From assembly GCA_023375785.1 (NCBI GenBank), contig SZWC01009416.1, positions 4,990-42,393 on the forward strand: a stretch of 37,404 bases of DNA, written 5' to 3'. Origin of the DNA: Penium margaritaceum (Eukaryota > Streptophyta > Zygnematophyceae > Desmidiales > Peniaceae). Shown one piece after another: positions 30,342-37,404 of the stretch. Made by a program: the position numbers and the translations under genes. Every line of letters starts with the position of its first letter. The stretch's first letter is position 1. A model generated the notes under the pieces. The model did not search any database. It was not told the origin of the DNA and saw only the letters and a program-made list of their open reading frames with translations.

Positions 30342-31060
30342 AGTCCAGCCAGTGCCATGTGGCTTGCTCTGAGCGTCTGATTGGTGCGCTCAATTCGACC
30401 ATCTTCCTGGGAATGGAAGGCCATTGGTAGCTGGATCCGACTTCCGTAGCAAGTCATCAACTTCTGCCATGATTTTCCAGTGAATCATCCATCCCTGTCA
30501 CTGGCGATGGGGGAGAGAATGTCATGTAGGCAAACAATATTGTGGAGAAACGGCCACGCTCTTCCATAGCGATGAATGTAGTTGTCATTGGAATTAAGTG
30601 TGACATCTTTGAGAACTAGTTGCCAACCACAAGTATTGCGTTAAATCCTTCTGGTATAACAGGAGAACCTGTTACAAAGTCCATGGAGATGTCCTTCAAT
30701 GGATCTTTGGGTATAAGTAGCAGTTGCACAAAAACCCCGGATTTGGCTTATCTCAACTTATGAAATTGGCACACCTCGCAGATTTTGCAGTAGTTTGCCA
30801 TTTGGTTTACACCTTGTCCAGCCATTAGAACTTCTGAGTTTCTTCAGCATTTTATCCTCACCGAAGTGTCCACTTGGACCAGTGTCATGGCACTCCTCTA
30901 ATAGCATGTGTCAGAGATTATCATTTACACGTACGACAACCTAGCAAGTGAATCACTATCGCCAAATAGGGGTGATGAAATCCTCTTTTTTTTTATCTTC
31001 TAATTCCTGAAAAGCACCTGGTATCAATTTTTGAACAACCTCACAAGGTGCGGGTCAAGT
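30342..31060 (-). pseudogene. Element 3: integrase zinc finger and catalytic core
   Basis: On -: HMLLEECHDTGPSGHFGEDKMLKKL (30920-30845) and YCKICEVCQ give the HHCC finger. DISMDFVTGSPVIPEGFNAILVV (30692-30624) gives the first Asp. After a frame change, IASDRDG, FTGKSWQKL and AFHSQEDGRIERTNQTL (30515-30370) give the second Asp and the Glu. All three catalytic acids are retained, unlike in element 2. The core is cut at 30342 by the unknown insertion. Confidence 0.88.
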
Positions 31061-31556
31061 TTGATAAGGAATGTACTGATCTCGGTCATGAAACCTGGTT
31101 CCTGACTTAGAGCATCCGCCACATTTGTTTTTCCAGGCCAGTACTTGACGTTGTATTCAATTTTGGATTCAAAGACCTCCATCCATCAAATTTTTTCATG
31201 ATTCAAATGTGTCTGAGTCTTTAGATCTTTCAGTGTTTGGTCATTGGTGCAAATGACAAATCATAGGCATTCCAGATTGCACCACCGTGTTTTGAATGCA
31301 TGCACAACCGCCAGCGTCTCTTTTTTGTGTACCGCGTAGTCTGGCTCTGGCCCACAAAATTTCCTTATATACGTGACCAGTTGTTCTCCGCCACCATTGT
31401 CTTGGAGGAGAATGGATCCGATTGCTTGATTGGACATGTCGGGAGCCATGATGTAGTCCACCGTTAGATCTGCCAATGGTAAGGCTGGCTTGAAGGTCAG
31501 ACCGTTTCTCAAAAAGCTGAACACTTTGTTCTTGCTATCTTCCAAAAGCTATTTGG
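31060..31556 (-). pseudogene. Element 3: RNase H and connection
   Basis: LTVDYIMAPDMSNQAIGSILLQD, QLVTYIRKFCGPEPDYAVHKKETLAVVHAF and, after a stop, KIEYNVKYWPGKTNVADALSQ follow plant Ty3/gypsy RNase H and connection order. An open frame of 94 codons (31545-31261) ends at a TAG inside the domain. Confidence 0.87.
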
Positions 31557-32416
31557 TTTTATTACAAGTGGGATCAGAGTGAGGTGCTGAAATTTGACCG
31601 TAGTCTTTTTCTAACAAATGGTAGCAGTTACAAAAATCCAAAAATACTTAAGTTTCCTGAACGTTGGTGGACTTTGGCCCATCAACGACCCCCTCCACCT
31701 TCTCTGGGTCCATCTTTATCCATCTGCCGCCAATGATGTGACCCAAAAACTTGATCAATTTGTAACCAAAGTTGTCATGTGAGAGTTTTCCATACGATTT
31801 TCTCTCTTGGAAAATCCTTAATAATCTGTCTATCGTGCTCCTTCCGGATGCGGTTTTACACTAGTATATCATTAGGACATACCCAAAAAAATCATCGAGT
31901 TACGGCATTTTTTCTTTTCTTGTAATTTGAGACAGCATGACTGTGAACTCAAAGCATTTGTATCATGTACATAATGTTGTTTTCTTGATGCCCTTATTAG
32001 GCACATGGAGCTAATGATAGTTGCTCAATCGGTCGATTAGGGGGAAGAAATTCTCGCTCCACAGAGTTGGTTAAGATAATATTTTGCTCACAGAAGGGGG
32101 TATTGGTTCTTCATAGTACTATCATTCAACATAATGTTTTCCAAATACATCCGCATCTTGTCGTATTTCCTTTACGATGGAAGTACATGTGCGGCATGAA
32201 TGGCCTGATGAACCTTTGAGAGAGCATCACGTTCAGTTGTTTTTTTAGCTCCGTCAGCTCATAGTCACTCATCCAACAGGTTCCCTTGACCTCAAATCTG
32301 ATTCCTCTCTTCACGTCGATCTCATGGTCCATGATGCCTTGTGGAGGTAGTTCTTGGGACAACGTGTAAAGGAAAATTTCTTCAAATTCTTCAATGAGTG
32401 GTACAAACTTCTCCAA
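31557..32416 (-). pseudogene. Element 3: reverse transcriptase, deleted and broken
   Basis: The entry MDHEIDVKRGIRFEVKG and MSDYELTELKKQLNVMLSQRFI (32335-32200) and the later FLGHIIGGRWIKMDPEKVEGVVD (31760-31690) are clear. The centre is partly deleted: the fingers/palm segment jumps to CFEFTVM and the YxDD region reads YVLMIY. It cannot be active. Confidence 0.82.
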
Positions 32417-32545
32417 AATGACGAGGCACAGCTAATCAATGCCTTTTCATACACTCATGGATCTTTGTATTAGCCTGCTCATGCTCTTGTGGTAGTTTCC
32501 TTAGGATTTCCTTGTAGAGATACATGCAAAGGTATCAAGGGAAAA

Positions 32546-34040
32546 GTGTATGGGAGAACTCTGTGAGCTAGTGTATTGCCTTTGAAGTAGAAATAGAAGA
32601 TATCTTTAAACTAGTGTCATGTATACAAAACATTATTTCTTGGTGTGCATTCTCACCAATGGTAGTGGATCATGCAGAAACAAGGGGTAGGGTAGGAGGG
32701 GGGAGGTGAAAGTGTATTGAGCAACTGTATGATATGGTGTATCACTATGTGGATAGTAGAGTATCAGCTGTATACACTAGTGTATCATACAATTACATGT
32801 GTTCCTTCGTGTGAGTGATCACTCATGGGGAGGGGGAATGTGGTGAGGGGAGAGTAAATAGGACAACTGTATGCGGTCATCTAACTGGATAGTAGTGTAT
32901 CTCATACTTATACTTGTGTATTGTTCACTCACATATGTTTCTTGGTATGAGTGGAAGGGGGGGAGAAAGAGTGTATGGAGAAACTGTACGAGTTAGTGTA
33001 CTGTCGCTTGGATGGAAGTGAATGAGATCTATACACTAGTGTATTGAATTACCATGCATTCCTTCTTGTGAGTTCTTAGTAATGATAGTGAATCATGTAG
33101 CAATGGAGGATATGGGGAGAGGAGGCAGGGGGGAGGGAAAATGGATGGGGTAACTTCGTGAGGCAATGTATCACTCATTGTTTAGTTTTTTATGAGATGT
33201 ATGCACTAGTGTATCATACAATCCCATGCGTTCCTTGGTGTCAGTGATCATTGATGGGGAGGGGGACTGGGGGAGGGTAAATCACCTGGAGAAACCGTAT
33301 GGAATAGTGTATTACTATCTAAGTAATAGAATATTTCATTAATACAATTCTGTATTTTTTACTCCCATGTTTTCCTTTGTGTGAGTTGGATGGGAGGGGC
33401 GAGGGAGATTGTATGCAGCAATTGAACAAGCTAGTGTATTACCTTTTGGGTAGAAATATGCAAGATCTTTGAAATAAATTTTCCTACAATCACGTGTTCA
33501 CTAGTGTTAGTGATCAATTATGTGGAGGAGATCATGGGGGTATGAAATTTTGTATGGAGCAGCTGCATGTGGTAGTGCAAAAATGTCAAGGTAGTAGTGT
33601 ATCTCATTCGTACACTTGTGTATCTAATTTGCATATTGCTTGGATAAGGTGAGGAGGGGGTTGTACGAGGCTGGTGTATGGGACATGACATTGTTGTTTA
33701 GAATTTTTTGTGTGAAATGTATATAAAAGTGTGTTACTATTTATGCCACGATCCTTAGTGTAAATGGCTTGTGATACGAGTAGTGTTTTGGGCAAATGGG
33801 GACGATTGGTAGGGGAAACAATATGAGGGAGGTGTATTTGGTAGTGTATTGCTATAAGAGGCATTATGTATCATATGTATTTTCAAATAGACTAAATTAT
33901 TCCATCTTTTCATTTGTGTGGGCACGAAGTGATGATAGTGGATGGATAGGTGGTGGGAGGAACGAAACGTGTATAGGGAATGTGTGGGAAAATGTACCCA
34001 TTTTTAACATCTCTATATCGAATTTTTACAGTATGTTGTT
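32546..34040. repeat. Degenerate satellite-like array, about 110-170 bp units
   Basis: Nine to eleven units share four modules in fixed order: GTATGGAGAAACTGTATG-like, TAGTGTATTAC then TACACTAGTGTATC-like (palindromic TACACTAGTGTA), CATGCGTTCCTTGGTGTGAGTGATCA-like (written here as a consensus in parts: CATGCGTTCCTT, GTGTGAGTGATCA), and a G/A-rich GGGGAGGGGGA...GAGGGTAAA block. Unit starts are near 32546, 32712, 32859, 32971, 33141, 33281, 33407, 33547 and 33661, fading after 33800. It has no coding potential. It abuts the truncated 5' side of element 3. Confidence 0.75.
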
Positions 34041-35170
34041 TTAGTTTAGAATGATTATGCATCATGATCTAATAATTCCAATATGTAATTAGTCGTTCCC
34101 TTTGTCCTTAGAAAGCGTTAATATGAATATGAGGTATTTCATGATACATCTTCCACGTGTTTACCATGTACTTGGTACGATCGAGGATAAGGATATTTCA
34201 CTATCATGTTTTATGATGTACTTTATAATATTATTTGATAATCACCATATGGTCATACATCTTAATGCATTCGTGTTTAAGGAAAAACATGTGAAGGGGG
34301 TCTAATAGAAAGTGTATAATACTTTTAGCTTTCTACCCAGAAAGTGATTATTTTAAGATTGTCAAAAACTATCCTCTTGCTAAATCTCACTGCAATCCAT
34401 ATACCGTACTGACTGGCATATTCGCTCCAAATAATTATTTTCATTCTCCCATGCGCCCCATAATAAATTATTTTCTGGATGGGCGAGTTCCTTAAGAAAT
34501 TCCCAAACTCGGACATAACCAGGGGCAAAAGAAAAAATCTTCGAGGGTTGGGTTCGACCGATTTCGACTGACGGTCGAGACACCCATCCGTCTCGAACTT
34601 TGACCGTCAGATGCGCAGAGCGCATTTGACGGTCGTCCGCGCTTGGAGGTGACCTTTCGAAGTTCGAACTTCGACCGGTCGACCGAGACAGAGCGACCAG
34701 GACCACACACAAATCCAACAGTGGACGAATTCAAAAGTGCCCATGCTCCCAGGGGTATGGCATAAACGACCCTCCAACAAATTCAAAAGAGGGGAAAAAT
34801 AGGAGAATACAACAATGTTCAAACTCCATTTTAGAAAGGGAGCGAATATGCCAGTCAGTACGGTAGCAGGTTTCCTTAAATGGAAATGTTTGGGTTGTCA
34901 TCATAGGTGGCGTATATCAGGGTCGAAGGGATTATGTACATGTTCTTGTTATCCTGGAAGGGGTATACATTTGTCTTTTTTTTTCACATGCTTGCAATAT
35001 GAGAATTTCATAATTACCTGTTCTTGAAACACATTCCAATGATGCATTTGACTATTTTCTGTGGAGGAATTTTGGGCAGTGTACCGTTGGACACATAAAA
35101 AACTTTGGAACTTTCCGAGTCTTCGTTTGAGTGGTTTCACTAGTGTCTTTTTTCCAATTAGTTCCATACA
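34041..35170. other. Spacer between satellite and element 4; no gene seen
   Basis: Short frames only. 34554-34634 is rich in the words GACGGTC/GACCGTC. 34602-34616 and 34620-34634 form a 15-bp hairpin with one mismatch and an AGA loop. GAAGTTCGAACTTC near 34658-34671 is a perfect palindrome. Confidence 0.5.
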
Positions 35171-35869
35171 TGTAACGGGCCGTGTCCCCAGCTCCTGCTC
35201 TGAAGTCGTCGTCGGAGTTCGCAGAATGGCGTTCTCAGTCCGCGTCAGGGGTTTACCCCCTTCGCGAGACTGAGGGGCAATCGTCATCAACGACCCAGAG
35301 CAGGGAGACTCGAATATTTCGAGTCTCCGGAGGCCCATTTCCGTTTTTAACCAAACCCTTGGTTTTAGGACCCAAACCGGGGGTTTTTACCTCGAACTCG
35401 TGTGTTCGCACGAGTTATTCCGTTTGTTTTACGCCGAAGTTCGTCATAAACGAACTTCGAGTTTCATTTTGTCGTTCTGGCTCGAAATCGTCGCGTGCGA
35501 GGCACGCTGGCGATTTCGCGCCAGGCTTTTTGTCCTCACCATCGTTCCCCCTATCCCTCGTCCTCTCTCGCACGTTTGCAAGGAGGGCGAGGGGGGACGA
35601 GGGCACGAGGCCACGAGGCCTCGCCCTCGAGGCCCTCGTGGCCTCTCAGCCGTCGATCCGGCTGAGGCCGCGATCGGCGGCTGGCGGCTGGCCGGCCGGT
35701 GGCCGGCCGGTCACTTGGCCGGCCGCCGGCCGTCCAGCCGGCCGGGAGCGAGCTGGCCGACGGCCAGCGAACTGCTGGCCGCCGGCCAGCCCTCGCTGAT
35801 GCGAGGGGTGGTGCGCAACCACCCCTCGCATCGGCGAGGAGGGAGGGCCGAACCGGCCCTCCCGCTACA
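35171..35869 (-). repeat. 3' LTR of element 4
   Basis: 699 bp, on - TGTAGCGGGAGGG...CCCGTTACA. It is extremely GC-rich and palindrome-dense in its first half: GGAGGGCC/GGCCCTCC, GATGCGAGGGGTGG/CCACCCCTCGCATC and many GGCCGGCC words. ACTCGAAATATTCGAGT lies in the second half. Only one LTR is in the window; the boundaries come from the TG/CA ends and the polypurine tract. Confidence 0.85.
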
Positions 35870-35882
35870 TTCCTCCCCACTT
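35870..35882 (-). promoter_or_regulatory. Polypurine tract of element 4
   Basis: On -, AAGTGGGGAGGAA abuts TGTAGCGGG. It shares GGGGAGGAA with the tract of element 1. Confidence 0.85.
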
Positions 35883-35885
35883 ATT

Positions 35886-35904
35886 ATGAACCGTCCCGGT
35901 TCAT
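35886..35904 (-). promoter_or_regulatory. Conserved hairpin 18 nt upstream of 3' LTR, element 4
   Basis: On -, ATGAACCG-GGA-CGGTTCAT is an 8-bp stem with a 3-nt loop. Its central 15-mer is identical to 8085-8099 of element 1 and lies at the same 18-nt distance from the LTR. The pair outside the 15-mer is T:A here and C:G in element 1. Confidence 0.8.
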
Positions 35905-35976
35905 GAACAACAAGTAGGATTGTCAGTCAGTGATTCATCAACATTATGAAAGAAAATCAATAATTTCAATCACCAG

Positions 35977-36660
35977 CTAAACATGAACACGTGCATGGTA
36001 CGTAGACCTAAGCTGCAGCTTGTAGGTCAGCACGGCTAGCGGCCTCCCCCCTTGAGGCTGGAGCGTCCGCGCGACAACCATGTTGGGCGTCCCCAACCTC
36101 CTATGGTCGCTGTCCATGAATGCTGCCCTGTGGGAATGTTGTTCACTTTTCCGCGTTCGGGTGGTACCTCCTGCCACGCGTTGATCTGTGCGAGCTGCAA
36201 GCTCGCTCCAGTACTCGTTGAACACCCCTGTGGGCAACCGAGATTCGGGCTCCCATGAATTATGTTCAGGTCCACAACCGGCCCAATGGACGAGGTACTC
36301 CCTGACAACACGCGACCGAAGAGTACGCTCTCGGTACTGGAGTAGGCGAAGGACCTCGTATTGGCCGTCGGCAGCCAGGACTGCTGGCGGTGGCTGAACG
36401 GTTCCTCCTGCCGTTTATGGAGCCAGCAAGCTCACATGAAACACGTCATGTATCTTCATACTCGGCGGAAATAGCAATCGGTATGCCACTGGCCCGATGC
36501 GTGCTACAATGGGAAACGGCCCAATCCACTTCGGTAGAAGTTTTCTTGCCCCTGGCGACTTCAACCGAAGGTTTTTAGTGCTAAGCAGCACTTTGTCACC
36601 GATGTCGAATGACACCTCCCGGCGACCTTTGTCGGCATATGCCTTTTGTCGCTGCTGAGC
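35977..36660 (-). pseudogene. Element 4: GPY/F module and chromodomain
   Basis: From 36660 on -: a basic Gln/Lys-rich helix, then SFDIGDKVLLSTKNLRLKSPG, LLPKWIGPFPIV and MKIHDVFHVSLLAP (36615-36418). An in-frame TAA (36415-36417) stands where relatives have Tyr. The same frame continues with YEVLRLLQYRERTLRSR, EYLVHWAGCG and NSWEPESRLP (about 36345-36215), a chromodomain, and then an unusual tail of about 80 codons to 35977. Apart from the one stop the frame is unbroken. Confidence 0.87.
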
Positions 36661-37401
36661 TGCTTGAAGGTGACCCTTNCACGAACGGTGTGAACTGTGT
36701 GGACTCGTTCACCGAGTTGTTCACCGCAAACTCTGCCGGTGCTAGGAATTCGTCCCAATCATGCATGTCAGGGTCCACGTACATGTAGAGCATCTACGAT
36801 TCATGCGCTCTGTTTGTCCATCCGTTTGAGGGTGAAACGCTGTCGACATTTGCGACTCGCTGCCGAAGTACTCGTGCATCTTTTGCCAGAACTTACTAGC
36901 AAATTTTCGATCTCGATCGGAGATAACGCGCAACGGCAAGCCGTGGTACTTTACGACACCCTCAAATAAGAGACGAGCGGTCTCCTCTGCGTTGACGTCA
37001 GTGGTTATAGGAATGAAATGTGTCATCTTCGTCAAAAGATCCACAACCACTAGTATTGCATCGTGGCCACGGGCCGTGTCCGGAAGATCAGTAATGAAGT
37101 CCATGCTGACGCACTCCCATGGAGTCCCAGGAATGGGAAGCTGCTGTAGGAGTCCAGCAGGCTTCTTGTTACTAGCCTTATTCCGAAGACATGGGTCGCA
37201 TGTCATGCAATACTTACGGACATCGACACTCCACCCTGGCCACCAATAGTGGTCCGAGAGTGCCTGTCCAGTCTTTCGGGGTCCCACGTGACCTGCGACC
37301 GGCGGGTCGTGGAACTGGGAGATAACCTTTGCTCGAAGGTCTCCCGAGTTTGGCACAACAACTTGTTCTCCGTGCCAGAAGATTCCTGCGGCCTCCACCA
37401 A
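36661..37401 (-). pseudogene. Element 4: integrase, catalytic core intact then frameshifted
   Basis: A single frame from the window edge to about 36805 has the HHCC finger (FHDPPVAGHVG; YCMTCDPCLRNK), SMDFITDLPD (first Asp), VISDRDRKF (second Asp) and FHPQTDGQTERMN (Glu), all retained. After ERMN a small deletion shifts the frame. MLYMYVDPDMHDWDEFLAPAEF resumes in another frame, and a further loss lies at the ambiguous base 36679. The start is outside the window. The enzyme inserts the cDNA into chromosomal DNA. Confidence 0.9.
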
Positions 37402-37404
37402 GCC

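Larger units (their letters stand above)
27947..32416 (-). mobile_element. Element 3: 5'-truncated chromovirus on -, internally interrupted
   Basis: Going down the - strand it reads RT (32416-31560), RNase H (31545-31060), integrase (about 30960-30342), an unrelated insertion, GPY/F and chromodomain (29080-28540), polypurine tract and 3' LTR (28488-27947). No gag, protease or 5' LTR is present; beyond 32416 the sequence passes into a satellite-like array. The LTR starts TGTTACGT and its end (CAGCATACCA) aligns with that of element 2, and both have MLLEECHDTG in the integrase zinc finger, so they belong to one family. Confidence 0.85.
35171..37404 (-). mobile_element. Element 4: 3' part of a chromovirus on -, continues beyond the window
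   Basis: Integrase, GPY/F, chromodomain, hairpin, polypurine tract and 3' LTR are present in order on -. The rest (RT, protease, gag, 5' LTR) would lie to the right of 37404. The integrase is nearly intact, so this is the best-preserved coding retrotransposon here. The LTR is of the TGTAGC...TTACA type shared with element 1 and unlike the TGTTACG type of elements 2 and 3. Confidence 0.92.

Overview
The window looks like a transposon graveyard from a large plant-type nuclear genome. I find no intact host gene, no rRNA, no tRNA gene I would call functional, and nothing bacterial. The evidence is stacked, decayed Ty3/gypsy chromoviruses (integrase plus C-terminal chromodomain), Ty1/copia elements, a PIF/Harbinger-type DNA transposon with its Myb-like partner gene, a hAT-like non-autonomous element, and long low-complexity and satellite-like tracts. 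Primer-binding sites resemble the complement of initiator-Met tRNA, as is usual in plants. A streptophyte (land plant or charophyte alga) fits. I cannot name the species.

Layout, left to right. 1-1315: pre-insertion flank with hairpins and a 30-bp repeat array. 1321-8533: a structurally complete LTR retrotransposon (element 1) with a perfect 5-bp target duplication, two LTRs, a primer-binding site and a polypurine tract. It has no gag or pol; its interior is a GC-rich hairpin minisatellite, a degenerate 30-bp array and AT-richer filler. 8539-9300: resumed flank with a second, inverted 30-bp array. 9675-12367: a PIF/Harbinger-like pair, a Myb/SANT-like gene on + and a DDE transposase on -, convergent and both broken by a few point lesions. 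13025-19108: a chromovirus with both LTRs (element 2), heavily mutated. 19210-19470: third copy of the 30-bp array. About 19860-21560: copia element 5 on +. 21880-27176: copia element 6 on -, itself split at 24242-24979 by a hAT-like element. 27325-27750: a + strand copia RT piece that may be the rest of element 5. 27947-32416: a 5'-truncated chromovirus on - (element 3) of the same LTR family as element 2, interrupted by about 1.2 kb. 32546-34040: a degenerate satellite of 110-170 bp units. 35171-37404: the 3' part of a younger chromovirus on - (element 4) that runs off the window.

The most interesting signal links element 1 (no proteins) to element 4 (protein-coding). Both carry the identical 15-mer GAACCGGGACGGTTC exactly 18 nt upstream of the 3' LTR, followed by a similar polypurine tract and an LTR that starts TGTAGC and ends TTACA. 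The 15-mer folds as a 6-bp stem with a GGA loop, and the next base pair differs between the elements in a compensatory way (C:G versus T:A). This suggests a conserved RNA or DNA hairpin by which element 1 may use the machinery of an element-4-type chromovirus.

Decay also follows a pattern. In element 2 the RT/RNase H frame has no evident frameshift over about 1.1 kb, yet it holds seven in-frame TGA codons, several at Arg positions, as expected from CGA-to-TGA transitions. Many differences between the two LTRs of element 1 are at CpG sites. Both point to cytosine methylation followed by deamination.
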